Part shown: one piece after another, positions 43,672 through 53,486 of the stretch
Layout of the letters: each line of letters opens with the position of its first letter
How positions within the stretch are numbered: position 1 is the first letter of the stretch
Source of the DNA: JBHGXV01 sp041920505
GTDB lineage: Bacteria; Bacillota; Bacilli; Brevibacillales; Brevibacillaceae
NCBI GenBank assembly: GCA_041920505.1
Contig: JBHGXV010000025.1
Coordinates: 1-64,000, forward strand
Direction of reading: 5' to 3'
DNA length: 64,000 bases
The notes under the pieces: generated by a model
What the model saw: the letters and a program-made list of their open reading frames with translations, nothing else
What the model was told of the DNA's origin: nothing
Database searches by the model: none
Translations under genes and position numbers: made by a program

Positions 43672-45024
43672 GTGACATACCGTTACCTGCCGCAGACGGA
43701 CCAAGACAAGCGCGAGATGATGAACGCGCTTGGCATCCAAAACATCGAGGAACTGTTTGCCGACATTCCGGCCGAGGTGCGCTTTACCCGCCGGCTGAAC
43801 ATCTCCGAGGCCCTGCCGGAACCGCAACTGGTCGAATACATGAAGAGTCTGGCGAACAAAAACGTCAACTTCGACACCCACGTCTGTTTCCTGGGCGCGG
43901 GCGTCTACCAGCACTACATCCCGAGCGTGGTGAATCACGTCCTCTCCCGCTCCGAGTTTTACACCGCCTACACGCCGTACCAGCCGGAGATCAGCCAGGG
44001 GGAATTGCAGGCGATCTTTGAATTCCAGACGATGGTGTGCGAGCTGACCGGCATGGAAGTGGCCAACTCTTCGATGTACGACGGCTACACGTCGCTTGCG
44101 GAAGCGGCGATGATGGCGGCCGGCCACACCGGCAAAAAACGCGTCGTCGTCTCCCGCGCCGTCCATCCGGAAGCACGCGAGGTGCTCAACACCTACGCCT
44201 ACGGCCAAGGCGTGGACGTGGTGGAAGCGGACTACACCGCCGAGGGCACGACAGATCTGGCCGCGCTTGATGCCCTGGTGGACGAGAACACCGGTGCCGT
44301 CATCGTGCAATATCCAAACTTTTTCGGAAACGTGGAAGACCTGGCGGAAGTACAGAAACGGGCGCACGAAAAAGGGGCCTTGTTCATCGTCAAGGCCAAC
44401 CCGCTGGCGTTGGGGGTGCTGGAAGCGCCGGGGAAACTGGGGGCCGACATCGTTGTCGGCGACATGCAGCCGTTCGGGATTCCCGCCAGCTTCGGCGGTC
44501 CGCACTGCGGGTACTTCGCCACCACGTCCAAGCTGATGCGCAAAATGCCGGGCCGGATCGTCGGCCAGACCAAGGACGAGGAAGGCAAACGCGGGTTCGT
44601 GCTCACCCTGCAGGCGCGCGAACAGCACATCCGCCGCGAAAAGGCGACGTCCAACATCTGTTCCAACCAGGCGCTGATGGCCCTGGCTTCCGCCGTGGCG
44701 TTGACCGCTTTGGGCAAACAGGGCGTGCAGCAGATGGCGATGATGAACCTGCAAAAAGCCCACTACGCCAAGCGGGCGCTTGAGTCCAAAGGCTTCGAGG
44801 TGGTCTTCTCCGCGCCGTCCTTCAACGAGTTCGTCGTCAAGCTGAACAAGCCGGTGCGCGAAGTCAATGCCGCGCTCCTTGCGGCAGGCATCATCGGCGG
44901 ATACGATCTGGGAGGCAAGTACCCGGAGCTGGACGGCCACATGTTGATCGCCGTGACCGAACTGCGCAGCAAGCAACAGATCGATACCCTGGTGCAAGAA
45001 ATGGAGGCGATCACCCGTGCGTAA
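43672..45024 (+). CDS. gcvPA: Glycine dehydrogenase subunit 1 (P protein, alpha)
   Basis: Codes for 450 aa from GTG 43672 (GGGGG upstream). Contains the FLGAGVYQHYIPSVVNH and EVANSSMYDGYTSLAEA blocks and GDMQPFGIPASFGGPHCGY of the N-terminal half of P protein. With GcvPB it forms the PLP-dependent decarboxylase that loads the aminomethyl group on lipoyl-H protein. The two halves are separate genes, as in Bacilli. No gcvH is in the window. Confidence 0.97.
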   Translation: MTYRYLPQTDQDKREMMNALGIQNIEELFADIPAEVRFTRRLNISEALPEPQLVEYMKSLANKNVNFDTHVCFLGAGVYQHYIPSVVNHVLSRSEFYTAYTPYQPEISQGELQAIFEFQTMVCELTGMEVANSSMYDGYTSLAEAAMMAAGHTGKKRVVVSRAVHPEAREVLNTYAYGQGVDVVEADYTAEGTTDLAALDALVDENTGAVIVQYPNFFGNVEDLAEVQKRAHEKGALFIVKANPLALGVLEAPGKLGADIVVGDMQPFGIPASFGGPHCGYFATTSKLMRKMPGRIVGQTKDEEGKRGFVLTLQAREQHIRREKATSNICSNQALMALASAVALTALGKQGVQQMAMMNLQKAHYAKRALESKGFEVVFSAPSFNEFVVKLNKPVREVNAALLAAGIIGGYDLGGKYPELDGHMLIAVTELRSKQQIDTLVQEMEAITRA

Positions 45025-46480
45025 CCACAAGGAAAAAGAACTGATTTTCGAGATGAGCAAACCGGGCCGCGTCGCGTACAGCCTGCCCGATCTGGACGTG
45101 CCGGAAGCGGACGTGGCCAGCCTGTTGCCGAAGCACCTGATCCGCGAGACGCCGGCGGCGTTGCCTGAGGTATCCGAACTGCAACTGATGCGCCACTACA
45201 CCGAGCTGTCCCGGCGCAACCACGGCGTAGACTCCGGCTTCTATCCGCTCGGCTCCTGCACGATGAAGTACAATCCGAAGATCAACGAAGACGTGGCCCG
45301 CTACACCGGCTTCGCCGCGATCCATCCGTACCAGCCGGAGGAAACCGTGCAAGGGGCCCTGGAGATGCTGTACCACCTGCAACAGGACCTGGCGGAAATC
45401 ACCGGGATGGACGCCGTCACCCTGCAACCGGCAGCCGGTGCGGCAGGCGAGTGGACCGGTCTGATGATGATCCGCGCCTACCACGAGAGCCGCGGCGAAC
45501 GCCGCACCAAGGTAATCGTGCCCAACTCGTCGCACGGCACCAATCCGGCGACGGCCACGATCGCGGGTATGGAAGTTATTACCATTCCGTCCGACGAACG
45601 CGGCCTGGTCGACATCGAAGCGCTTCGCGCCGCCGTCGGCCCGGACACGGCCGCGTTGATGCTGACCAACCCCAACACGCTGGGCCTCTTCGAGGAAAAC
45701 ATCGTCGAGATGGCGCAAATCGTCCACGAAGCGGGCGGCTTGCTCTACTACGACGGTGCCAACGCCAACGCCATTCTCGGCATCGCCCGTCCCGGCGACA
45801 TGGGTTTCGACGTCGTGCACCTCAATCTGCACAAGACGTTTACCGGCCCGCACGGCGGCGGCGGTCCGGGCGCGGGTCCGGTCGGCGTGAAAGCATCGTT
45901 GATCCCGTTTTTGCCTGCTCCGATCATCGTGAAACGCGAGGACGGCAGCTTCGCCTTCGACTACGACCGTCCGCAGTCGATCGGCCGCGTCAAGGGCTTC
46001 TACGGCAACTTCGGCATCTTGTTGCGCGCCTATACCTACATCCGCACGATGGGCGCCGACGGCCTCTTGCAAGTGTCGCAAAACGCCGTGCTTAACGCCA
46101 ACTACATGATGCGCAAGCTGGCCGGAGCGTACCACCTGCCGTACGACCGCGTCTGCAAGCACGAATTCGTCCTCTCCGGGGTGAAGCAGAAGAAACTGGG
46201 CGTGCGCACCCTGGACATCGCCAAGCGGCTGCTCGACTTCGGCTACCATCCGCCGACGATCTACTTCCCGCTGATCGTCGACGAGTGCCTGATGATCGAA
46301 CCGACCGAGACAGAGACCAAGGAGACCCTCGACGAATTCATCGACGTGATGCTGCAAATCGCCCGCGAGTGCGAAGAGACGCCGGAAATCGTGCAGGAAG
46401 CGCCGCACACCACGGTGGTCAAACGCCTGGACGAAGCGACCGCGGCGCGCAAGCCGATTCTGCGTTACCAACCGGAATAA
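45017..46480 (+). CDS. gcvPB: Glycine dehydrogenase subunit 2 (P protein, beta)
   Basis: Codes for 487 aa from GTG 45017, overlapping gcvPA by eight bases. Carries the PLP lysine in HLNLHKTFTGPHGGGGPGAG, and the FYPLGSCTMKYNPK and LQPAAGAAGEWTGL blocks of the C-terminal half of P protein. Catalyses the decarboxylation step with GcvPA. Last gene of the operon, ended by a hairpin at 46508. Confidence 0.97.
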   Translation: MRNHKEKELIFEMSKPGRVAYSLPDLDVPEADVASLLPKHLIRETPAALPEVSELQLMRHYTELSRRNHGVDSGFYPLGSCTMKYNPKINEDVARYTGFAAIHPYQPEETVQGALEMLYHLQQDLAEITGMDAVTLQPAAGAAGEWTGLMMIRAYHESRGERRTKVIVPNSSHGTNPATATIAGMEVITIPSDERGLVDIEALRAAVGPDTAALMLTNPNTLGLFEENIVEMAQIVHEAGGLLYYDGANANAILGIARPGDMGFDVVHLNLHKTFTGPHGGGGPGAGPVGVKASLIPFLPAPIIVKREDGSFAFDYDRPQSIGRVKGFYGNFGILLRAYTYIRTMGADGLLQVSQNAVLNANYMMRKLAGAYHLPYDRVCKHEFVLSGVKQKKLGVRTLDIAKRLLDFGYHPPTIYFPLIVDECLMIEPTETETKETLDEFIDVMLQIARECEETPEIVQEAPHTTVVKRLDEATAARKPILRYQPE

Positions 46481-46507
46481 CGCGTCACGACCTGCGAACA
46501 GAAAACA

Positions 46508-46532
46508 GGCTGCCTCAACGGCGGCCTTTTCT
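46508..46532 (+). terminator. gcv operon terminator
   Basis: GGCTGCC (46508-46514) / GGCGGCC (46520-46526, one G-T pair) followed by TTTTCTC. Confidence 0.65.
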
Positions 46533-46701
46533 CATAGGAAAGCCTCGCACCCATCCAGCCGGTTGGAAAGGGCACGGTCCCCGCGCGGCATCGCGTCAGC
46601 TTACGCGGGCGGGTTGTCAGCCGTTTCGCCGCTTGCCGCCGGCGGGCGAGTGGCGTACAATAGACAGGCAGTGCCGCTTGATGCGAAAGGAGGAAGCAAG
46701 G

Positions 46702-47532
46702 ATGGAACAATGGCGATACATTCTCACCGAACCGCTGTCGCCCGCGATGAACATGGCGATCGACGAGGCGATTCTGGTGAAACACAGCGAGGGCAAGGTG
46801 CCGCCCACCGTCCGTTTTTACACGTGGAACCCGGCGACGCTCTCGATCGGCTACTTTCAAAAAGCGGAAAAAGAGATTGACATAGAGGAAGTGAACCGGC
46901 GCGGCCTCGGTTTCGTGCGCCGTCCCACCGGCGGACGGGCGGTGTTGCACGATCAGGAGCTGACCTACAGCGTGATCGTCTCCGAGTCCCACCCGAAGAT
47001 GCCTTCGAGCGTGACCGAGGCCTACAAGGTGATCAGCCTGGGCCTTTTGCACGGCTTTCAGCGTTTGGGACTGGAGGCGGAGATGGTGTCGCTCGCCAGC
47101 GAAGAAGAAAAGGAAAAGTACAGTTCGCCCGGTTCGTCGGCGTGCTTTGATTCGCCGTCGTGGTACGAACTGGTGGTGGAAGGGAAAAAGGTGGCCGGCA
47201 GCGCGCAAACCCGGCAAAAGGGCGTGATTTTGCAGCACGGCTCGATTTTGCTCGACATGGACGCGGAGCTGTTGTTTTCGCTCTTGCGCTTTCCCTCCGA
47301 GCGGGTAAAGCAGCGGATGATGGACAGCTTCCGGCAGAAGGCGGTGACGATCAACGAGGTGAGTGATCGCCCCGTCGGTCTGGAGGAAGCGATCGACGCC
47401 TTCTTCCACGGTTTCGCCTCCGGTCTGGAGGTGGAGCTGGTGCCGCAGCCGCTGACAGCGGAAGAGTGGGCCTTGGCCGAGGAATTGGCCGCGACCCGCT
47501 ACGCCACAGACGAATGGAACTTCCGCCGCTGA
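46702..47532 (+). CDS. lipM: Octanoyltransferase LipM
   Basis: Codes for 276 aa of the biotin/lipoate protein ligase fold. GRAVLHDQELTYSVI, SACFDSPSWYELVVEGKKVAG with the acyl-accepting Cys148, and GVILQHGSIL match LipM of B. subtilis (YqhM). It moves octanoyl from acyl-carrier protein to GcvH as the first step of lipoyl assembly, which supports the neighbouring gcv operon. AAAGGAGG precedes the ATG; 221 bp separate it from gcvPB. Confidence 0.94.
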   Translation: MEQWRYILTEPLSPAMNMAIDEAILVKHSEGKVPPTVRFYTWNPATLSIGYFQKAEKEIDIEEVNRRGLGFVRRPTGGRAVLHDQELTYSVIVSESHPKMPSSVTEAYKVISLGLLHGFQRLGLEAEMVSLASEEEKEKYSSPGSSACFDSPSWYELVVEGKKVAGSAQTRQKGVILQHGSILLDMDAELLFSLLRFPSERVKQRMMDSFRQKAVTINEVSDRPVGLEEAIDAFFHGFASGLEVELVPQPLTAEEWALAEELAATRYATDEWNFRR

Positions 47533-47585
47533 CGGACATGTTTTTCGTCCGGAGGAAACCGGGCGAACCAATGCGGATTCGACCA

Positions 47586-47627
47586 AAAGCTCTCAGGCCG
47601 AATTATCGGCACCCGAGAGCTTTTTTT
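47586..47627 (+). terminator. lipM terminator; remaining intergenic region
   Basis: AAAGCTCTC (47586-47594) / GAGAGCTTT (47615-47623) with inner CCGA/TCGG, ending in a T run. The rest of 47628-47849 holds no gene; it contains two GGTTAAC motifs (47684-47690 and 47721-47727) that might be operator elements for the broken marR-type gene. Confidence 0.85.
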
Positions 47628-47849
47628 CACGTCACACAAGAATAGCGCAAGAATGGCGGATGATTCCCCGAAGCGGGAACATCGGTTAACGAATCGTTTC
47701 GGAAAAGAGCATCGTATACTGGTTAACAAAATTTATCGTATGGTCATTGGCATGTTAAGACAACAAGAGGTATCGTGTTTTTGTTTCATAGTGAACAATT
47801 TTTGCACACAGGAGAAGTGTGGGCAATACATGAAGGGAGTGCGGGATCG

Positions 47850-48362
47850 ATGTCTGATCTGACCAAAGAGCTGATCTATGAAATGTATGTGAGGTTGTTG
47901 CATCTGAACGAGCAGAAGGCGGATACCGATATGCAAGCGTTTGTAAATCAAGCGACGGGAGAACAGGCAAAGCTTCTCCCCAAAAATATGACGAGTATAC
48001 ACGTCATTGACTGTATCGGCCGTCATGAACCGATCAATAACATTGCCATTGCCAAAAAGATGAATCTGTCCAAAGCGAATATTACAAAAATCACGTCGAA
48101 ATTGGTGGAAGCCGATCTTATCAAACGCTTCCAGTTAACGGACAACTAGAAAGAAGTTTATTTGCGGCTGACTTCAAAAGAACAGCGAGTGTTTGATATG
48201 CACGCGGCGATTCACAAGAGGAAGGAACAACAGTTTTACCAGTTTCTTGACCGCTTTACAGAGATGGAGCGGCATGCCGTCTTAAAATTCCTCCGCGAGC
48301 TGACAATCCGAATCACGGAGGAACTGGCGGAAAGACAGGGGAGCCTTGATGAGGAACGCTAA
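47850..48362 (+). pseudogene. MarR-family regulator interrupted by an amber stop
   Basis: One frame of 170 codons from ATG 47850 to TAA 48362 reads as a MarR-type winged-helix protein: TSIHVIDCIGRHEPINNIAIAKKM, NLSKANITKITSKLVEADLIKRF, then KEVYLRLTSKEQRVFDMH. It is interrupted by a TAG at 48148-48150 inside the wing (LTDN-stop-KEVYLRLT). Sequence on both sides stays in frame and conserved, so the stop is a recent point mutation, a suppressed codon or an error. It overlaps the following MFS gene by 14 bases. Confidence 0.8.
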
Positions 48363-49568
48363 AGCGAGTGCCGCGCTCATATTGTATGTGGTTTGTGTCA
48401 GCGCCTTCTTCGCGTCGCTCAACCAAAATATTTATTCGCCCATCCTGCCGCTGATCAGGGACTCGTTCCAGGTTTCCCTGAACATGGTGAATCTGTCGGT
48501 GTCGCTGTTTATTTTCGTTACCGCGATCATGCAGATGGTTCTCGGGCCGCTCGTTGATTTTAAAGGGCCCCGATTTGTTCTGATCCCAGGCATCCTGTTG
48601 ATCGTTGTCGCCAGCATCGGCTGCGCTGTCGCACATCATTTTGCCGCGTTTTTGCTGTTCAGGGCTCTGCAAGCCGTAGGAACCGCCGCTATCCCGCTTA
48701 TTGCGGCGACGACAATCGGAAGGGTCTTTCAAGGGAGCGAACGCGGGAAGGCGATGGGGACGTATCAAACGCTGTTGTCGGTTGCGCCTGCTGTTGCCCC
48801 GGTATTGGGAGGATGGATTGGAGAGCGGTATGGCTATCCGGGGATTTTCTGGTTTCTTGCCATCTCTTCGGCCATACTCCTGGTGACCAATCAGCTTTTT
48901 TTCCCGAAAGATGATCCGGCTGAGAAACAATCGATAAAAATTGGCAAGCTCTTAAACCACTATGGAGCCATTTTTACAAATAAGCGAGGCAACGCGATCC
49001 TGATTGTAAGTTTCCTGTTTTTCTTCGTTTATTTCGAGGTGATTGTCTATCTGCCTGTCTTGTTGACTGACCACTACCATCTAAGCCTGAAAACGGTAGG
49101 GTTGCTTTATCTGCCGATGGCGGTAAGCACAATAGCGGGAAGCATGATCTTTACCTATCTGCAAGCCAGAATTCCGCTCAAGAATCTATGTGCCGTGGGA
49201 AACATCGCGGCGGTTGGCAGCATTCTGCTTTTTGCCTTGACACATGGATTTACTTTGGTCGGGATGTTTGCGTCGCTGGTGATGTACGGGATAAGTATAG
49301 GTGTCATAACCCCTTTGTACTCGACGATGATCGCCAATGAATTTGAGCACAACAGGGGAAGCGCGATGGGATGTTTCATTTGATCCGGTACATGGGAATG
49401 GCCGCTGGTCCTGTCGTATTGGGTTTGTTGCTGGTGAAAATGGAAGCGGTGATCGTCTTTGGGTTGCTGGGAGTGTTGTTTGGATGGCTGAGTCTGGGAT
49501 TGTGGCCATGGATCCGTGTTCAAAAAACGAACGATGCTGCCGAAGCAGCAAAGAAACAGAATCATTGA
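48349..49568 (+). pseudogene. Frameshifted MFS (Bcr/CflA-like) transporter
   Basis: From ATG 48349 the frame reads as a drug-efflux MFS protein (LNQNIYSPILPLIRDSF, GPLVDFKGPRFVLIPG, GTYQTLLSVAPAVAPVLGGW) and stops at 49383 just after RGSAMG. The conserved remainder (MFHLIRYMGMAAGPVVLGLLL, then FGWLSLGLWPW) continues in a different frame to 49568. Loss of one G in the run before ATGTTTC near 49370 explains the shift. The protein would lack its last two helices. It formed an operon with the marR-type gene, also broken. Confidence 0.8.
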
Positions 49569-49727
49569 CATACGGGTTATGGCCATGACAAACTCCCCTC
49601 CGGCAGACGGTCTTCGGCCATTGTGCCCAATCGGCTTTTTCCGCACAGTCTGTCGTGAGGGGATGCTGCCATGCCGCCAGGCTTCTTTCCTCGGCGTGCC
49701 GGAAAGGGGGCAAGGCCGCGTGCGGCG

Positions 49728-50591
49728 CTAGCGTAAGCGCACGCCGCGTGGATTTGCGAGAATGTGGCGTTCAAATGACGCTTGCAGCCGACGCGTCACG
49801 CCGCCGATCTGTCCCGAGCCCACGGGACGTCCGTCGATCGACACCACCGGCATCACCTCGGACGTGGTGCTGGTGATAAACACCTCGTCCGCCCCGGCGA
49901 GGAAGGTGAGGTCAAACGCTTCCTCGACCACGGGGATGCCTTCCTCGCGCGCCAGCCCGATCACTGTCTGGCGGGTGACGCCGTTGAGGATCAGGTTGGT
50001 TGCCGGATGGGTGTAGAGACGCCTGTCTTTTACCGCGAACACATTGGACGAACTGCCCTCGGTGACGATGCCGTCCCGGTGCTGGATCGCCTCGAACGCC
50101 CCGGCTTCCTTGGCCGCTTGTCTGGCCAGCACCGCGCCCAGCAGGTTGAGGCTTTTGATGTCGCAACGCAGCCAGCGGATGTCTGGGACGACGGCGGCGG
50201 CGACGCCTCTGTTCATCTCCTCGATCGGACGCGGCTTGCGGCGCGCGTAGGCGGAGAGCACCGGCCTTATTCCGTCGGGAAATTCAAATTGGCGCGGGGC
50301 CGCTCCCCGGGTGATTTGCAGGTAAAGAATCGCGTCTTCGTCAGCGCCGATGTCATTTTTTTGCGGCAATTCTGACGCAATCCGGGTCAGTTCTTCCTGG
50401 GACCATGGCAGTAACATGCGTAGTTCTTTGGCACTGCGTAACAGCCGGGCAAGATGGGCATCCCATTGATACAGGTTGCCTCGATAGATGCGGACGACTT
50501 CGTAAATGCCGTCGCCAAACTGGTATCCCCGGTCCTCCGGATGTACGCCGGCTTGTCCCGCTTGCACCCACGTGCCGTCGACGTAGTACAT
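49728..50591 (-). CDS. dat: D-amino acid aminotransferase (class IV PLP enzyme)
   Basis: Codes for 287 aa. MYYVDGTWV, DRGYQFGDGIYEVVRIY, CDIKSLNLLGAVLARQ with the PLP Lys, TEGSSSNVF and TSTTSEVMPVVSIDG are the pattern of D-alanine aminotransferases (Dat). It swaps amino groups between D-amino acids and 2-oxo acids, mainly giving D-Glu for the cell wall. Branched-chain aminotransferases share the fold but differ in the GYQFGDGIYEV block. The start ATG 50591 follows GGGGGATTGACA. Divergent from nrdJ. Confidence 0.92.
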   Translation of the reverse strand: MYYVDGTWVQAGQAGVHPEDRGYQFGDGIYEVVRIYRGNLYQWDAHLARLLRSAKELRMLLPWSQEELTRIASELPQKNDIGADEDAILYLQITRGAAPRQFEFPDGIRPVLSAYARRKPRPIEEMNRGVAAAVVPDIRWLRCDIKSLNLLGAVLARQAAKEAGAFEAIQHRDGIVTEGSSSNVFAVKDRRLYTHPATNLILNGVTRQTVIGLAREEGIPVVEEAFDLTFLAGADEVFITSTTSEVMPVVSIDGRPVGSGQIGGVTRRLQASFERHILANPRGVRLR

Positions 50592-50629
50592 TGTCAATCC
50601 CCCTAAGGTCTGGTTTTTCAGGATAAACC

Positions 50630-50684
50630 ACTAGATATTGTGTTGTTTTTGCGAAATATGTCGTTTTTGAAACTAGATATTGAA
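50630..50684 (+). promoter_or_regulatory. Two NrdR boxes upstream of nrdJ
   Basis: ACTAGATATTGTG (50630-50642) and ACTAGATATTGAA (50672-50684) repeat the same sequence 42 bp apart, four helical turns. Their reverse complement CACAATATCTAGT fits the NrdR box. NrdR represses ribonucleotide reductase genes when dATP is high. A separate inverted repeat TATCGTTA/TAACGATA follows at 50704-50732 of unknown role. Confidence 0.72.
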
Positions 50685-50781
50685 TCACCGTAGCAACATA
50701 TGGTATCGTTAAAACCGTCCCATCTAACGATAACAAAACAACACGAAGGGGTCAATTTGAAAAGTTGCTGGAGGGGGAACA

Positions 50782-53331
50782 ATGACGGTGACGTCAGACA
50801 AAAACCGTTTGGAAGGCTTGAGTGAAAAGATTTTTCTCGATCGCTACGCCATGAAAGATCTTGATTATACAAATACGAAAGTCGGCGATACGATCCTCGT
50901 GCTTACCAAAGACGATCCGCGCTTTCCGCAAAAGGAAGTCGGCGAAGTGATCGCCTTAAACGGAAACAAGGCGACTGTGCTGTTGCGCAGCGGCAATACC
51001 GTGGAAACCACCCTGGAGAAGACCACTCGTCCGCTGGAACTGACGCCTGACGCGATGTGGGACAGGCTGGCCAACGCCTTGGCCGCTGTGGAGAAAACCC
51101 CGGAAAAACAGGCGGAGTGGGCAGCGAAGTTCCGGGAGCTTTTGGACGACTGGAAGCTGGTTCCGGGCGGCCGGATCGCGGCAGGCGCGGGGGCAAGCGA
51201 CGAATTGACCCTGTTTAACTGCTATGTGATCCCGTCCCCGCACGATTCGCGCGGCGGGATTATGCAAACCCTGTCTCAGATGACGGAGATCATGTCGCGC
51301 GGCGGCGGAGTGGGGATCAACCTCTCCAGCTTGCGCCCGCGCCGGGCACTGGTGCGCGGTGTCAACGGCTCGTCCAGCGGGTCGGTCTCGTGGGGCGGTC
51401 TGTTCAGCTACACCACCGGCCTGATCGAGCAGGGCGGTTCGCGCCGGGGCGCTTTGATGCTGATGCTTAACGACTGGCATCCGGACTTGCTTGAATTCAT
51501 CACGGTCAAGCAAACGATGGGGCTGGTCACCAACGCCAACCTGTCTGTCTGCATCTCGAACGGCTTCATGAAAGCGGTCAAGGAGGACCTTGACTGGGAA
51601 CTGGTCTTCCCGGACACCTCCGATCCCGATTACGATACGCTGTGGGACGGCAATCTGACCAAGTGGCGCGACGAACTGGGCAAGCCGGTGAAAGTGTACA
51701 ACACCTTGCGCGCCCGCGACATCTGGCACACGATCATCGAATCGGCGTGGAAGTCGGCCGAACCAGGCGTCGTCTTCATCGAGTATTACAACCAGATGTC
51801 CAACAGTTGGTATTTCAACCCGATCATTTGCACCAATCCGTGCGGCGAGCAGGGGCTTCCGGCGTGGGGCGTGTGCAACCTGTCGGCGCTCAACCTGTCC
51901 AAGTTCGTCAAGGACGGCGACGTGGAGTGGGACAAGCTGGGCACGGCGGTGCGCCACGCGGTCCGCTTCCTCGACAACGTGATCGATGCCACTCCGTACC
52001 ACTTCGAGGAGAACGAACGCAACCAGAAGAACGAACGGCGCATCGGACTGGGCACGATGGGGCTTGCGGAAATGCTGATCAAGCTGAAAATCCGCTACGG
52101 CAGCAAGGAGTCGCTGGCATTTCTCGACAAGTTGTACGGCTTCATCGCCCGCGAAGCGTACCTGGCCTCTGCCGACATCGCCGAGGAAAAAGGCAGCTTC
52201 CCGATGTTTGACGCCGAGAAGTTCCTGCAAAGCGGCTTCATGAAGCAGTTCGACGAGGAAGTGCGCGAAACCGTCCGCAACAAAGGCATTCGCAATGTCA
52301 CCTTGTTGACACAAGCCCCGACCGGTTCCACCGGCACGATGGTCGGCACCTCCACCGGGATCGAGCCGTTCTACGCCTTCGAGTTTTACCGGCAGAGCCG
52401 TCTCGGCCTCGACAAGCAGTACGTGCCGATCGCCAAGGAATGGCTGGACGCGCATCCGGGCGAAGCGTTGCCCGATTACTTCGTCTGCGCGATGGATCTC
52501 AGCGCGGAAGATCACGTGCGTGTGCAGGCGGCCATCCAGAAATGGGTGGACTCTTCCATCAGCAAGACGGCCAACGCGCCGCATGACTTTACGGTCGAGG
52601 ACACCAAGCGGCTGTATGAGCTGGCGTTCGATCTGGGCTGCAAAGGTGTCACCATCTACCGCGACGGCAGCCGCGACGCCCAGGTGCTGAGTGTCGCCAA
52701 GGACGATAAGGAAAAGAAAGCGGAAAGCGGCGAGGCGGCATCGGCCGAACCGCAGGACAAGCCGGCAGCCAAGCCGGTGACGATCGGCAAAGGGTACAAC
52801 AAACGGCCGAAAAAATTGAGCGGCGCCACCTACCAGCTGAATACTCCGTGGGGCAAGGCCTACATCACGATCAACGACGTGGACGGCGCGCCGTTTGAAG
52901 TGATCGTCAATGTTGGAAAAGCGGGCAGCGATGTGTTCGCCATGTCGGAGGCGCTGGGCCGCGTCTCCACGCTGTTCCTCCGCTTCGGGGAACTGCCGGA
53001 CGGCAACAAGGCTCGTCTGCTGATCAAACACCTCAAAGGCATCGGCGGCTCCGGTGCGGTCGGTTTTGGCGCCAATCGCGTCGAGTCGATCCCGGATGCC
53101 GTGGCCAAAGCGCTGGAGATGCATCTGGACGGCGAAGACCACCATCAATCCGTGGCGGCGACCACGTCCTACCCGATTTCGCCTGCGCCAAAAGACCACG
53201 GCCACGATCTGGACGACGAGTTCCATTCGCTCGACGCTCCCGATCTCTGCCCGTCGTGCGGCTCGGCTACGCTGATGCCGGCAGAGGGCTGCAAGACATG
53301 CACCAGTTGCGGCTATTCCAAGTGCAGTTGA
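50782..53331 (+). CDS. nrdJ: Adenosylcobalamin-dependent ribonucleotide reductase (class II)
   Basis: Codes for 849 aa. FNCYVIPSPHDSRGGIMQTL, CTNPCGEQGLPAWGVCNLS (radical and reducing Cys region), NVTLLTQAPTGSTGTMVGTS and the C-terminal CPSCGSATLMPAEGC plus CTSCGYSKC are typical of NrdJ-type enzymes, with a tail of redox or Zn-binding Cys. It makes deoxynucleotides using B12, so B12 uptake or synthesis is needed. NrdR boxes lie upstream. ATG after GGAGGGGGAACA. A strong terminator follows. Confidence 0.96.
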   Translation: MTVTSDKNRLEGLSEKIFLDRYAMKDLDYTNTKVGDTILVLTKDDPRFPQKEVGEVIALNGNKATVLLRSGNTVETTLEKTTRPLELTPDAMWDRLANALAAVEKTPEKQAEWAAKFRELLDDWKLVPGGRIAAGAGASDELTLFNCYVIPSPHDSRGGIMQTLSQMTEIMSRGGGVGINLSSLRPRRALVRGVNGSSSGSVSWGGLFSYTTGLIEQGGSRRGALMLMLNDWHPDLLEFITVKQTMGLVTNANLSVCISNGFMKAVKEDLDWELVFPDTSDPDYDTLWDGNLTKWRDELGKPVKVYNTLRARDIWHTIIESAWKSAEPGVVFIEYYNQMSNSWYFNPIICTNPCGEQGLPAWGVCNLSALNLSKFVKDGDVEWDKLGTAVRHAVRFLDNVIDATPYHFEENERNQKNERRIGLGTMGLAEMLIKLKIRYGSKESLAFLDKLYGFIAREAYLASADIAEEKGSFPMFDAEKFLQSGFMKQFDEEVRETVRNKGIRNVTLLTQAPTGSTGTMVGTSTGIEPFYAFEFYRQSRLGLDKQYVPIAKEWLDAHPGEALPDYFVCAMDLSAEDHVRVQAAIQKWVDSSISKTANAPHDFTVEDTKRLYELAFDLGCKGVTIYRDGSRDAQVLSVAKDDKEKKAESGEAASAEPQDKPAAKPVTIGKGYNKRPKKLSGATYQLNTPWGKAYITINDVDGAPFEVIVNVGKAGSDVFAMSEALGRVSTLFLRFGELPDGNKARLLIKHLKGIGGSGAVGFGANRVESIPDAVAKALEMHLDGEDHHQSVAATTSYPISPAPKDHGHDLDDEFHSLDAPDLCPSCGSATLMPAEGCKTCTSCGYSKCS

Positions 53332-53355
53332 CAACTTGACACGATCATGCCGCAA

Positions 53356-53391
53356 GCGGCATCCGGGATCTCTTCCCGGGTGCCGCTTTTT
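53356..53391 (+). terminator. nrdJ terminator
   Basis: GCGGCATCCGGGA / TCCCGGGTGCCGC stem with five T. Confidence 0.9.
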
Positions 53392-53415
53392 GCTATGTCT
53401 TTTTTCAGAAAACAC

Positions 53416-53449
53416 TTGGCCGATTATACCCTATAGGGTATAATCGGCC
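53416..53449 (+). promoter_or_regulatory. CoADR-RHD promoter embedded in a perfect 32-bp palindrome
   Basis: GGCCGATTATACCCTA (53418-53433) is followed directly by its exact reverse complement (53434-53449). Within it, TTGGCC (53416-53421) - 17 bp - TATAAT (53439-53444) forms a good sigma-A promoter. The ATACCC-GGGTAT core resembles operators of CsoR-family repressors; persulfide-sensing CstR of this family controls similar genes in Staphylococcus. No csoR/cstR gene lies in the window. Confidence 0.7.
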
Positions 53450-53486
53450 CATAGCGGTATTTTATGCGAGGAAGGGAGTTTGCTTC

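Noticed and set aside
50598..50781. Cobalamin riboswitch upstream of nrdJ
   Set aside because: The region is too short and lacks the conserved B12-box sequence; NrdR boxes explain the visible conservation.
50956..53415. Long open minus-strand frame opposite nrdJ
   Set aside because: Same artefact; the deduced protein is compositionally odd (His/Arg/Gln-rich) and has no domain.
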